Shown here in pieces: positions 32,226-43,154 of a stretch of 64,000 nucleotides of DNA. This DNA is from Acorus gramineus (lineage: Eukaryota > Streptophyta > Magnoliopsida > Acorales > Acoraceae): the NCBI GenBank assembly GCA_030737835.1, contig CM060849.1, forward strand, positions 11,551,716 to 11,615,715, given 5' to 3'. How positions within the stretch are numbered: position 1 is the stretch's first letter; every line of letters begins with the position of its first letter. A program made the translations under genes and the position numbers. The notes below the pieces were generated by a model. The model saw nothing but the letters and a program-made list of their open reading frames with translations. It was not told the DNA's origin and ran no database searches.

Positions 32226-32924
32226 AATCACCTTTATTTTCAAGGGTGTTGTTACACGGTCCTAGATTGTTGCGTGTAATCTTGAATCTGCAACAAGGTA
32301 TATGTTCTACAATGAAATTTATGCTTTGTTAGATGAAACATGCTGTGTATTTTGTTAGATGAAATCTTGAATCCTGGAAGTTGTTATATACAATTACATG
32401 CACGTTGTTAAAGTTTACACTACAATTCTTTTGATATTTGCTATTACATACTATTTGTTGGAGTTTATACTTCATGTTTGGAAGATGTAGACTCATTATT
32501 GAAATATATATATATTAAAAAAGTAAAAGCTTGCAGGGGCTCTGCATGGGGTTGTAAACAGGATTGTCCTCATCAATTTTTTTTATTTTTATAAAGGATA
32601 CTATTAAGGAGAGTCTCCCGTGATGCAGTTCTCAAATGCTTAAATTATCTAATTCAATGAAATTTTTTTATGAGTTTTACATTTACAAGTTTTGTATAAT
32701 GGATATTTTGTTGTGTATGAGACTGCACATGGGAATATAAATAAGAGTTGCGTGCAACATCATTAATGAAACACTGAGAACTGCTAGGACCGCCTGGATG
32801 TGGTTTTCCCTTATGGGACCTTGTATATGTCTGAAGATCTCATGACCCTGTGACAGTGAGAGGTTGGTGTGACTATGGGTCATTTGTGATCTTGTTTTGT
32901 GTTGTTTAGCTTGCTTCTTTTTTT

Positions 32925-33105
32925 TTTTTTTTTTATATATATTGAAGAGACTTCCAAACTGGGAAGGCTATATCTGCCTGTTTATCTCGGTCTCACAGAA
33001 AATTCTTTGAAATAATTGCCAACAAACAGGTGGGTAAATCAGCATCAAAACTCGAACCCATGAGCTTCCCTTAACGCCGGTAAGCCTTGAACTATTGTTT
33101 AACTT
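32925..33105 (-). mobile_element. tRNA-derived SINE, family S1, copy 3
   Basis: Minus-strand head TTAAACAATAGTTCAAGGC, a good B box GGGTTCGAGTTTTGATG, body AAGAATTTTCTGTGAGACCG and an A tail over T-run 32919-32934. Clearest of the three S1 copies. Confidence 0.75.
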
Positions 33106-35550
33106 GCATTATGTTAGTTGTCCTAAAAACCATAGTAGATCGAAAGCTGCAATTCCAGCTCACATTGGAGTTGGAACACCGCCTTGGATCTAAACACGGG
33201 CGCGCCCATGACTGAACCTCAGAATACCTTAGATTCCAGCTGACCATGAGAACCCACATTGGGATTTATCTTGCTTGGAAATGCATGTTGGTAAGAGTGT
33301 GTTTGAACTGCCATTGCGTGAGGGTGGTTGCAATGTGCGTACAACTAAACCATTTTAGAAAAAATATGAATTTTTTTATTTTTTTTTGTATGATCCTCTT
33401 TGGTATTCATACTATCAAAATACTCAGTTACATCCTATATATCAAAAGCATGATCTTCTTTGACCTCCTGTATACGTTTATACGAGGATTGTATAATTGG
33501 AGATATCCACTGCCGAATATGATACTCCACTAGGCTCATTGTTAGCTGTAATCTGGTTGTCTTCCTTGCAATTCTATCAGGTGCCTGAACTACCTTCCGG
33601 GCTACTTTTACAAAAATGTATTGGGGCTGTACCCATATCCATGAGTTTGATTTGAGATATGTATACCTGAAGTTGAGTAGGCCCTTGTCCCTTACCTGTC
33701 AAAATGCTGAGGACTAGCTGTGCGTCACTACATACATGCGCGTTTTTAAGCCCCGTCTTCCTCGTCTGACTGATTTCCAGTGCATTCTTGAGTCTCCATT
33801 TGGATTGTGTATGACCAAATTCTACTGGAGTATGCAGCCCCCAGTATTTGCCAAGGTGACATGCTGATGTGCAGCTCCGGCCACGCGAGAGATTAGATCC
33901 ACACTGCCATCAGTTACCACAGATATTTTATGCTGTTGCTTTGCACTGGATGCCTAACTGTCCAGAAGGAGTTCATAGTGTCATCACCTTTATTTTTAAA
34001 CAGCATAAGCATTCCCACATCATTAGAAGAAATATGAATGTTGGACAAGCAATTGGTTTGAACTGGGAATCATGGGCGATCGTTTTTCAATTTGAAGTCA
34101 CTCGAAACATTGAATATATGTGTTTGTAATATGTATGTTTATAAAACAATATTAATTAACCAAGTGCTAAACTCTATAGATGGCTAATAATACACTTTTT
34201 TCTTTTTTCAGGCTAAGGATAACTTCCATTTGTCATAGTTTTAACACCCGTTTAGATTAGCGGTGGAGCGGATTTTATGGCGTGTGCATTGGCTCAAAAC
34301 TGTACAGCCAATCAAAACACAAAGTGGTGTTGGGTGTTTTAGATGCATTTCTTTTATGTGTAAAACAGCTTGTATTTGAGAAGCTCTTGAACCAATGCTT
34401 CTCAAATGCAGAGTTTCAACCCCTTGTCTATCAAAAATTAGGGGTTATTGTACCCTCTGCATTTCTAAACTTCTAAACGCATGGTTCTTTTGATAAAATC
34501 TAGATATTCCATGTAACTATGGTTGAATTTGAGTAAAGAATCAGTGTGAAGGATCTGTTGCATCGCCTTCGATGTATGATTCAAACTTATCTGGGGTTAA
34601 TGCAAAACCATTCAGTCTCGTTTTCAATTTCAATTTTTTTAAAAAAAATTATATTTTTGAGGTATTTATTTTTATAAAATGTGAAAGATATATTACAATG
34701 AATTGGATGATATTTGAAAATTTTCAATGAGGTATATAACTCATTACAGTGAATAGAGGGGACTAACGATGTATATGAGATTATATTTATGATCGAAAAA
34801 AGGGTTGATTATACCAATACTATGAATGTAAATTGTAATATTTTAAAAATTGAACCGTTTAATTAATTGAAAAAATCACTGGATGAAAATATATTAATAT
34901 AAAAAATATTAATTAATTATAATATAAAAAATATATTAATTATCAACACTAAATAAAACTATAAAATGTTTTAGAAAATATTTCAATAAAATTTTATTTA
35001 AATTCATAACATGATGTTAATATATAAAATCTAATTTTTTTTATTAGATATCATTTTTTATAAAGTAATTAGTCTCAGTTTCTATAAATAAAGAATATAT
35101 CAGTTTAATCAACCTGTTTCAGTCAACCAGTAGGTCCATGGGGTTTTATCGACTTTTTATATTATTGGATTTTAAGGATAAATCAAATCAAAATTTATTA
35201 TGGGTGATGGTTTGACCGGTTCAACCGGCAAGATCAAGTTTTAAAACTTTAAAACATTATTAAATCGTTGCCGGTACATTAAAACTCAAGTTTTCATGAA
35301 TATTTTTACACTTGAGTTTTTAGTAAAGATAATTTTATAAAATCATGTTTGATAGGGGTATATGCACAAGAATTCCAAAAAGTCAAAAAAGCAAAACCTG
35401 CTGTCAATTTGTTCTAAGGTTGCATTTGATAGTACAATTGAACAGTTTTTACACAAAAAAAAATTGTTTTTAAACATATTTTAAACAAATAATGTTCAAA
35501 ATTGCAGCATAAAATTAGTTGTGCAATCTCACTACCTAACCCTACTTAAA
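33106..35550. other. Gap in the RNA array
   Basis: 33100-34480 is less AT-rich but no frame has a recognisable domain. GAATGTTGGACAAGCAATTG near 34035 matches the far tail of unit 1, so part may be array-derived. 34600-35400 is AT-rich, with TTGACCGGTTCAACCGGC (about 35210), a motif found in plant repeats. Confidence 0.4.
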
Positions 35551-35559
35551 TCTTTGGGG

Positions 35560-35673
35560 GTGAAGCCCTTCTTAGGTGAAGGGGAAACAGTGGAGAGGGG
35601 GATTGCTGGTTATGAGGGTTGTCCTTCTCCATTTCCCCCTTCTCCTCTCTGCTCTATGAAATAAACAGCCCTA
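35560..35673 (+). ncRNA. A module 10 (unit 5)
   Basis: GGTTATGAGGGTTGTCCTTC, then AACAGCCCTAAAC; helix kept. A second leader (TTTATCTAATATTGTTG, TGAGGCTATTGTCAGG) follows at 35701, but its A module is cut off by a CT repeat. Confidence 0.45.
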
Positions 35674-35779
35674 AACAATTTGCTGAGCGTATCATTTTCC
35701 CTTTATCTAATATTGTTGTTGTGAGGCTATTGTCAGGTGAAGTGAAACAATGGAACTCTCTCTCTCTCTCACCCATATT

Positions 35780-35986
35780 GAGGCAGTGATGATTTTGTTA
35801 TGTTCTTTTGGTTTTCTTTTAAACCAATCTGTTACAGACAGCATGTTATTAACTCACAGCTTTGCTCTTTCAAGGCAAGACAAAAAAACCTTTGGATGGC
35901 CTTATTTTTTTTGTTACAGGCAACCAGTTTTTGCAGTCACTGATTTGGGTTTGAAATCTGTCTGAGAAAAGGCGAATCTGAGCTTC
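35780..35986 (+). ncRNA. B module 5: C/D-box snoRNA-like RNA, 207 nt
   Basis: The only copy with a changed 3' stem half, GCTTC, which still pairs with GAGGC by a G-U wobble. C and D boxes intact. The inner hairpin helix is weakened (GCCTTA versus ACAGGC). Confidence 0.5.
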
Positions 35987-36009
35987 TCTTTTTTCTTAAA
36001 TTCACTCGT

Positions 36010-36115
36010 TTTTATATTATAACAAATTTTGGGATTTAAGTCATCTTTCATTGCCTTGGTTCTGAGGGGTAAATGGGGTCTTTAAGGTGCTTGTTGTATT
36101 GTCTCCGAGAGAAAT
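36010..36115 (+). repeat. C tail of unit 5
   Basis: GGGGTCTTTAAGGTGCTTG and TTGTATTGTCTCCGAGAG match the family, then the sequence runs into unit 6 within 100 bp, giving the tightest unit spacing in the array. Confidence 0.45.
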
Positions 36116-36222
36116 GCCCATATCCGGTATAATGCAACAATCTTCCAAACAGCATACATTGATATGATAGAATAACAGGCATTTTTGTTTATAAAAGACA
36201 AGCTTTTGAGGTGGAAGAGAAA

Positions 36223-36305
36223 ATGGAGAGATGTTGGTATGAGGGCTGCCCTTCTCTCCTCATACAGCCCAAAAATAATATCAACAATAATAATAATACA
36301 GCCCA
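36223..36305 (+). ncRNA. A module 11 (unit 6, CTG subfamily)
   Basis: GGTATGAGGGCTGCCCTTC. GGGCTG (36243-36248) pairs perfectly with CAGCCC (36265-36270); a second CAGCCC lies at 36300-36305. The G-U of the TTG subfamily is a C-G pair here. Confidence 0.45.
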
Positions 36306-36376
36306 TGATTTTTATTTGCTTTTTTTTTACCCCTCTAATTTGGTGCTGCTGCTGCTGCTATTTGGGTTTCTATTTA

Positions 36377-36585
36377 GAGGCAATGATGATTGTTTTGTTG
36401 GGTTGATTTTATGTCTGAACTGACAATGAATTGAAAGCACACCTCTCTTATTAGCATCCATTCATTTCATGGCAGGGCAAGCATTGGATGGCCTGATTTT
36501 TGTTTTTTAACTCATCAGGGTAACCTTCTTGCAGCCATTGACTTGGGTGTTGTTTGGTTTGTGTGAATCCCTTGATCTGAGCCTC
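36377..36585 (+). ncRNA. B module 6: C/D-box snoRNA-like RNA, 209 nt (CTG subfamily)
   Basis: GAGGCAATGATGAT to GATCTGAGCCTC. Middle helix GCAAG/CTTGC, inner helix CCTGA/TCAGG with AGGGTAACC. The second CTGA before the D box found in B1 is absent. Preceded by a GCT trinucleotide repeat rather than CT. Confidence 0.5.
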
Positions 36586-36650
36586 CACTTTTCCCATCAT
36601 CTATATCATTTATCTAATCTTGCAGGTGTCAAGCTGTTTTGGGTGAAGAG

Positions 36651-36742
36651 GAAAGGAGAGGGGGTTTAGCTGGTTATGAGGGTTGCCCTTCTCCTCCTCC
36701 ATCTCCCTTCTCTTCCCCCCATATGAAAACAAAACAGCCCTA
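36651..36742 (+). ncRNA. A module 12 (unit 7)
   Basis: Leader TTTATCTAATCTTGCAGG then AAGCTGTTTTGGGTGAAG; core nearly identical to A5. AAACAGCCC closes the helix. Confidence 0.45.
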
Positions 36743-36778
36743 TATAAGCATAACCTTTTCCATGATCTAATCTTTCTT

Positions 36779-36881
36779 GTGAGGCTGAACTTATATGAAG
36801 TGAAAACAGTGGAGAAGGGGGTTGCTGGTTATGAGGGTTGCCCTTCTCCTCCTCCATTTAGATGGAAATTAACAGCCCTAT
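36779..36881 (+). ncRNA. A module 13 (unit 7)
   Basis: Leader GTGAGGCTGAACTTATATG; core GGTTATGAGGGTTGCCCTTC with TTAACAGCCC. A truncated B stub (CATTCATGGCAGGGTAAAAG, 36961-36985) follows. Confidence 0.45.
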
Positions 36882-37032
36882 GATTGTATTTCTATATACA
36901 TGGGAAAATGATATGTCCTTCCTTTGTGTGTGTGTGTGTGTGTGTGTATGTCTATATATATTCATTCATGGCAGGGTAAAAGCTAATATATGGCCTCTCT
37001 CTCTCTCTCTCTTTCATGCGCACTTACATATT

Positions 37033-37247
37033 GAGGCAGTGATGATTTTATCATGTTCCGTTTGGTTTTCTTTTGGAACCAATCTAATACAGACAGTATA
37101 TTATTCACTCACAGCTTTGCCCATTCATGGCGGCGCAAAAACCTTTGGAAGGCCTGATTTTTTTTTATATATGTTTCAGGCAACCGTTTTTTTTGCAGCC
37201 ACTGGTTTGGGTTGAAATCTGTCTGAGAAAAGGTGAATCTGAGCCTC
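37033..37247 (+). ncRNA. B module 7: C/D-box snoRNA-like RNA, 215 nt
   Basis: Well-kept copy: GAGGCAGTGATGAT, CATGGCGGCGCAAAAA, GGAAGGCCTGATTTT, TTTCAGGCAACCG, TTTTGCAGCCACTG, AATCTGAGCCTC. The T-run before TTGCAGCC varies in length. Confidence 0.55.
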
Positions 37248-37284
37248 TCTTCCCTCTCACAACTTAAGTTCAAACTAAGGTCTC

Positions 37285-37590
37285 TCCTCTTCTTCCTGTA
37301 ATGGTTTTATATACATATTTGGATAATATAACTAATATTGGGATTTTACTTGTATGTTGTATTGCCATTAAGAGAAGTGTCAACTTCACCGATGACAATG
37401 CAATACATATTCTGTATTGGGATTCGGATGACAACTTAACTGATGGCTGTTCACCAAGAACGAGTTTGGCCTTGCCTGTGGAAACCCTGCTTGTGTTTCT
37501 GAAGTTCTCAAGATCTCATGAGTCTTTAAGGTGTTTGATATATTGTGTCTATGAGAGGAGTACCAAACTTATTCAAGTGCAATAATCACT
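37285..37590 (+). repeat. C tail of unit 7
   Basis: TGTAATGGTTTTATATAC, TTTGGATAATATAACTAAT, then GTCTTTAAGGTGTTTG and ATTGTGTCTATGAGAGGAG, with a 150-bp insert in the middle carrying CTCAAGATCTCATGAG. Confidence 0.5.
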
Positions 37591-37879
37591 CTTATTTTGA
37601 AGCCAGAGGTCATAAACAATAACACCCATTATATCACACCAGTTTTTATCAGGCTCAGATTAAGATATGGACACATGTTATTTCACACATTTAATATTTG
37701 AGTTTTGTGAAGATTTTAAATATGTGTCGGTCCCTAGTTAGTCCCTCATAGGAAATAACAAGTTTGATCAATCTCAGGCAAAGGGGGGATATTGATGTTA
37801 AGAGTGTTTTCCTTACCCCTCCCAGTCCATAACCCCATGATCATATTAGCCTTTTCAGATGATCTATAAATTTTCTAAT

Positions 37880-38014
37880 TTTTGGGGGCGAAGCTGTTTT
37901 GGGTGAAGAAAAAAGACTGAAGAGGGAGGTTGCTAGTAATGACTTGTGAGGGTTGCCAATCTCCTGCATGTATGTATACATATGTGTATACGTGTATGCA
38001 TACAACATCCCTAT
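37880..38014 (+). ncRNA. A module 14, degenerate
   Basis: Leader GGGGGCGAAGCTGTTTTGGG intact, then GTGAGGGTTGCCAATCTCC and ACAACATCCC in place of ACAGCCC. TATG/TATAC repeats have invaded the loop. No B follows directly. Confidence 0.35.
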
Positions 38015-38137
38015 ACATGTATGTATACATATACAATTAACATAAGTATGCTGTTACTCTCTCTCTCTCTCTCTGCGATGGAGAGAGAGTGATATATTAA
38101 AATATTGACATTCATTGAAAAAAATCCAATACTGACG

Positions 38138-38204
38138 AGAGTGATGCTGGTATGAGGGCTGCCCTTCACTCCCCCCACTCTATTTTTTTGGAAATACAGC
38201 CCAA
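38138..38204 (+). ncRNA. A module 15 (unit 8, CTG subfamily)
   Basis: GCTGGTATGAGGGCTGCCC with ATACAGCCC; perfect GGGCTG/CAGCCC helix. Confidence 0.45.
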
Positions 38205-38317
38205 AAAATAATAATAAAATAAATAATTATACAGCCCATGCTTTTCTTTGTTTTTCTTTCCTTCTGATTCCACATGCTTTTGCTGCTGCTGCTGTTATTT
38301 GTGTTTCTTTTATTTTA

Positions 38318-38530
38318 GAGGCAATGATGATCTAGTTCTTCTGTTGGGTGGGTTTTGTGTTCTGTGACTTCACAATGAACTGAAATCAGACCTCTTTCCC
38401 TCTACTTCCTTTCACTCATGGCAGGGCAAGCTTTGGATGGCCTGATTTTTTTAAATCATCAGGGCAACCGTTTTGCAGCCATTGATTTGGGTGTGGTTTG
38501 GGATTTTTCTATGGTCTTGATCTGAGCCTC
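38318..38530 (+). ncRNA. B module 8: C/D-box snoRNA-like RNA, 213 nt (CTG subfamily)
   Basis: GAGGCAATGATGATC to GATCTGAGCCTC. The inner helix is CCTGAT/ATCAGG, six pairs; GGCAACCG, TTTTGCAGCCATTGATTTGG retained. A GCT repeat precedes it, as in unit 6. Confidence 0.55.
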
Positions 38531-38793
38531 CCCATTTTATCTTTCTCATATTATTTTTTATTTATTTTTTATATGGGGTTTCTATGGTTTTGGACTTGAA
38601 CATCTCTGTTTGGTTTTATAAGACGAAGGCTTTGTTTTGTTGTCTATATTTAGATCTGTGTAGTGTTCAGTTTTTTTTTTTTTTTTTAAGAAAATACTAT
38701 GCTCAACTTGCCCTCCCAAATGTAGTTTACATTTTTTGTGTTTTTATAAAGTGAAAAAGAAACCTGATTTTTTTTTTTTGAAATACATGTAAT

Positions 38794-39150
38794 CTTAGCG
38801 TCCGTTTGAAAACACAGATTGAAAATTAGCTTTTGAAATAAAGCTGTTTTTAAAGATGATTTTAAACTTTGATTTTTATTGGAATGTTTTTTTTTTTTTA
38901 ATTCAGGAATCAATATTTGAAAACAGGCGATGTTTAACAGAGAATGTTACTTTTAAATTAAAAAAATCGATTCCGAAAAAAAAAAACATTATTTTTTAGC
39001 TCCTCAAAATACGGATTTTAAGAGAAAAAAATAAAAGGAATACAGTTTCCAATTATGAATAAAGCTGTTCCGTTTGACTACATGATTTTAACTTTTTAAC
39101 TTTAAAAAAAACAAAAGCTGTCTCAAACGTGCAATCAAACGGGATCTTAG
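38794..39150. mobile_element. MITE, GGGTCCGTTTG type, copy 2
   Basis: Ends CTTAGCGTCCGTTTGAAAA and (reversed) CTAAGATCCCGTTTGATTG. Body aligns with 12174-12512. Inserted downstream of unit 8. Confidence 0.75.
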
Positions 39151-39310
39151 AAAAATACCTATATAGATCTAATTAATTCTTTAAATTAAATTTTAGCTCT
39201 CAGATAAAAAAAAATAAGTTTTGAATAATTTTAAACTTTAAAATAATTTAATTCTTTGATCAAACGGGGATCGAAGTATCTATTTAGATACTCTACATAT
39301 TAGAGTTTTA

Positions 39311-39711
39311 GAGCATCTTCAATAGACATGTTAACTCATTAATTAGTATTAGATTTTTAAAAAATATGTAAAAATGGTGCTCTAATGGAAGTGTTAAAGG
39401 CAATCTAAATATAGGTCCCGCCTGTCATATGTTAAGAGAAGTGTTAATTGTCACTAGTACTTTAGTCAATCAAACGTAGGCCCACCATTTAAAATATTAA
39501 AAAAAAAATATTTTGGGTGGGTGGAGAAATGTGAGTGGGTGGAGAGATGAGTCCACTATTATTTTATTTTGGTTAGTTATTTAGTTAATCCATTGGAATA
39601 ACCATAATCAACTAAGTAATAATGTAGTAAATAAGTGTTTAGTTGAGCGATAAAGTGTTGATATGATATTTTAACATCTTTATTAATTAACATGTTCATT
39701 AAAGATGTTTT
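39311..39711. mobile_element. MITE with GAGCATCTTCAATAG ends
   Basis: Left end GAGCATCTTCAATAGACATG and reversed right end AAACATCTTTAATGAACATG are inverted repeats continuing to TTAA(C/T)TCATT-like sequence. A GAGCATCT(C/T)CAAT end is common among plant MITEs. Boundary precision is a few bases. Confidence 0.6.
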
Positions 39712-39929
39712 TAATTAAAGAGAATAAATACATAAATAAACTCATAAACCGATCAAGGAACGGGACATCTAAAAAAATATCAACAATTTAAATATGAAAA
39801 AAGCTCTCTAATAATAAAAATGATATAATGCTAACAACAGATGCCTTCCAATTTTCAAAAAGCACTCATTGATATGACACAACAGCTGGTCTTTCTCTAT
39901 AAAAGACAATAATGTTGGAAGCAGTAAAA

Positions 39930-40054
39930 GTAGGGGGGAGAGAAAAAAAAAGAGAGGTGAAGCTGGTTCGAGGGCTGCCCTTCCCTCCCTCAAATATCTC
40001 TATTTTCTTGGTCACCAGATATAAAAAGAAAAAGAAAGAAAACAGCCCCACCTG
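39930..40054 (+). ncRNA. A module 16 (unit 9, CTG subfamily)
   Basis: GCTGGTTCGAGGGCTGCCC: the ATG is TTCGAG here. AAACAGCCCCACC closes the perfect helix over a long A/T-containing loop. Confidence 0.45.
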
Positions 40055-40134
40055 GTTCATGGCTTTCTTTGTTTTCAGTTGATCCTCTTTATGTGCTTCT
40101 TCTGTTGCTGCTGTTGTTGTTTGTGTGTCTATTT

Positions 40135-40349
40135 GAGGCAATGATGATCATTCATTCTGTTGTGTTGGCTGTGTGTCTAGTCTGACTTCATAATGAACTG
40201 AGAGCATATCTATCTCTCCACATCTATCCATTCATGGCAGGGCAAGCATTGGATGGCCTGGTTTTGAAAACTGATCAGGGTAACCGTTTTGCAGCCATTG
40301 ATTTGGGGTGTGGTTTGGGATTTTCTATGATGTTCTTAATCTGAGCCTC
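40135..40349 (+). ncRNA. B module 9: C/D-box snoRNA-like RNA, 215 nt (CTG subfamily)
   Basis: GAGGCAATGATGATC to AATCTGAGCCTC. Hairpin CATGGCAGGGCAAG, GGATGGCCTGGTTTT, GATCAGGGTAACCG, TTTTGCAGCCATTG. CCTG/CAGG inner pairing. Preceded by GCT/GTT repeats. Confidence 0.55.
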
Positions 40350-40930
40350 ACCCTTTTTTTTTTCTCAAGTTTTGTTTGCTTCAGTTTTTGGGTTTGAGGT
40401 TTCTATGGTTTTGGACTGGGTCATCATTGTTTATTGACCGAATCCATTGGTTGTATCAGACTACGCAACATATAAACCGAATTTTATATTGAGTAGTACT
40501 GTGTCTAACAATTGTGTAGCTCGATATTGATAATATCTAGGTCTGATTGGATTTAAAACTGTTTAATTGTAGAAGGGTAGAGCTTTGATTTTTTCGTCTG
40601 TATATTTAGATATGGCGATGTTCATTTTGAGTTGTTTTCTTTTAATACTATGATTTTGTTGATCTGACTTTGGATTAAAGGGCATTTGATAATTATCATA
40701 ACGAAAGAAAAATAATTACACATCAAAAAGGGAAAAAATTAAATTAAAAGATAGTATCCAAGCTCCAGTTTGGGAGACGAACTGGTCACTGATGGAGAAT
40801 AAAAAGGAATAGAGATGAATAAGTCTCAAAATCTATTTATTTACAAGGAATAAGTGTATCTATTCCAAGAATATACGAGTAAACTGTGGAATAGATATGA
40901 ATAAGTCTCAAAATCTATTTATTTAGAAGG
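40350..40930. other. Spacer after unit 9
   Basis: AT-rich. GAATAAGTCTCAAAATCTAT occurs twice (about 40819 and 40898), with AATAGA.ATGAATAAG, a local 80-bp duplication. Confidence 0.5.
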
Positions 40931-40934
40931 AATA

Positions 40935-41345
40935 AGCTCCCATTTGCTTTTGGTATAAGACCCCGGATAAACCTAGATAAGAATTTTCAAGTGTTTGTTT
41001 ACCCTGGATAACCTCTGATAAAGTATGTCATAATAAACCCTGATAAAGTGGTATATGGATTCAACCTCTGTAATTAAAGTATTCAAGGTTATTTCACCCA
41101 AAGAATATGTGGGTCCACTGTCAATTCAACTGTCACCACTTCTTATAAATCACATGTCAAATCAACTGTCATTACTTTTGTACATTTTATAAATCATTAT
41201 CCATATTTTATTCACATTTTATCCAAACAACAAAACATTTATTATTACGTTTACCAATCAAACACAAAATCATTTTATCTTTATTTATACTCACTTATGT
41301 TTGGATAAATGTATATCCTAGAATAAAATCTAAGTGTATTTATTC
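40935..41345 (-). repeat. Dispersed repeat R4, inverted copy
   Basis: Reverse complement shows the same landmarks as 47995 and 58505 (GTATAAATAAAGATAAAATG, AACGTAATAATAAA, CACATATTC). The plus strand reads AATCATTTTATCTTTATTTA and AATATGTGGGTCCACTG. Confidence 0.65.
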
Positions 41346-41399
41346 CAGAATATATGAGTAAACTGTGTTAGTATTATTTTATCAATCTATTCTATCGGT

Positions 41400-41933
41400 G
41401 TAAGGGGACTCTAGCATTAAATTTTTTTGAATATTTTTACATATATCAATAAATAAATAAATTAATGCACGAAAAGAACATGTTGGTGTACATAAGATCA
41501 CTTCTAATATTATTCATCAAAGGGTGCTAATACACTCAATCCTTATTGTGGTTGAAGTTCAAGTAACTTTCTTCAAATCTATATATACTGGGTTAGGTTA
41601 GTAGTATAATCTAGCTTAAGAAAATATTAAAAAAGTATACATTTGATCCATTTAAATATATACAGTTTTATTTGTAAAAATGTGCATTAATATATGTATA
41701 TATCTCGAAAGAATTTTTATTAGACACAAACATATACATTAAATCGATTAAGAAAAAATGTGTAAAAATGTTGTTAAGAAAAAAAATAAAAATATATATG
41801 TTACATCTAATTGACTAAGTACTTTATTAGGCATAAGCATACTTTAAAATAAATTTTAAAGCCGTGTTAGGATACTACTAATTAAACTGGCCCAAAATAC
41901 TAGCCTAATTGAAAATGTGTGTAGGTGTCTCTA
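41400..41933. other. AT-rich spacer
   Basis: Nothing recognised. Confidence 0.45.
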
Positions 41934-42388
41934 GGGTAAATGAGTTGAGCTTTGACATGTTCAAGCTCAACTTGTTTATAATTAAGCTCAGTTTGGAATC
42001 AAACTTAATTTTGTATTTAATTTTGGCCCATTTGGTTTGTGAAAAAACTCGGTTGAAGTTTCGCTCGGTTCATTTGTAAAAAAAAGCTCGAGGTGCAAGC
42101 TCAAACCAAGGTTCGAGCTTAAGCTCGTTTAACTCATTTAGCTCAATAAAAACTAATTTAGCGACTAAAACATGTGAAAAACAGATAACATATCAAAAAA
42201 AAAATAATCATATGCGAAAAATTATCACTAAACAATTATATTCGAAAGAGTTCGTATAGACTAATTGCTCAGTTTGAGCTCGGCTATTTTATAATTAAGC
42301 TTTAAAAAGTATTCAAACAATGAGCCGAGCACGAATGAGCTCCAACTGAGTCAAACCCAAACCACTTGGCTCTTTTACCACTCTTAGG
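41934..42388. mobile_element. hAT-like MITE rich in GAGC/GCTC, copy 2
   Basis: Left end TCTAGGGTAAATGAGTTGAG, then AGCTTTGACATGTTCAAGCT exactly as in copy 1 at 17034. Reversed right end CCTAAGAGTGGTAAAAGAGC. Less well preserved than copy 1. Confidence 0.6.
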
Positions 42389-42930
42389 TTTCACATCTTC
42401 CGTTTGGGATCAACCAAACGAAGGAAAATGATATCTTCCGTTTTTTATTTTTATTTTTAATTATACACTAATTGAAATACATGATATAAAAAATGATAAA
42501 GATACAACTTCTTACAAATTCAGGTTTAAATTTAACTTTTGAAAAAAAAAACTGATTCTTAGACCTGTTTTCCAAAAAGGAAAAAGATACACACAGCCCC
42601 TATTGGAGCTCTAATTATAGTTCATCCCGTTTTTTTTTTTAAAACAAAATCATACACTCACCATTTGAAATACATGCTATTATATAAAATGAAGTATGTA
42701 TTAGTGTATTTTTTTTATAAAGAAAAAAAAAAGATTATATATTATATATTATGATAGTGCAGTATATCATAACGGACGGTAAAAGAATTGCCTATAACAG
42801 CGCTCTTTCAAAAAGTCCCCGGTGTAGCAAAGAAAACATGGAGCCCAAAATATTGGTCCAGTTGGTAACTTTTAGGCTTATCCTGCCTCATTTATACCCC
42901 AAAGACTAACAAAGCAGCTTTAGTTTGGGT
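42389..42930. other. Spacer before unit 10
   Basis: AT-rich; GGAAAAAGATACACACAGCC near 42580 resembles AGGAAAAAGATGCACACAGC at 26888, so it may be array-derived. Confidence 0.4.
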
Positions 42931-43088
42931 GGCGAGCCTCTGATTTGGGGGAAAATAGTGGACAGAGGAAAGCTGGTATGAGGGTTGCCCATTCCTCCAT
43001 CTCCACCTATCTTCCCCCAATGCCCATGATCCTCCTATCTTCAAATCCCCCACCTTCCCAGATGGAAAAAAAAAAAAAAACAGCCCTT
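42931..43088 (+). ncRNA. A module 17 (unit 10)
   Basis: Leader GGCGAGCCTCTGATTTGGGG, core AGCTGGTATGAGGGTTGCCC, AACAGCCC after a 15-A run. Helix kept. Confidence 0.45.
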
Positions 43089-43154
43089 TCGTTATTCACC
43101 CCTTCTAATTATAAACATCAACCTATAAGCATTTCATTTGTATTTATTTTCTTA

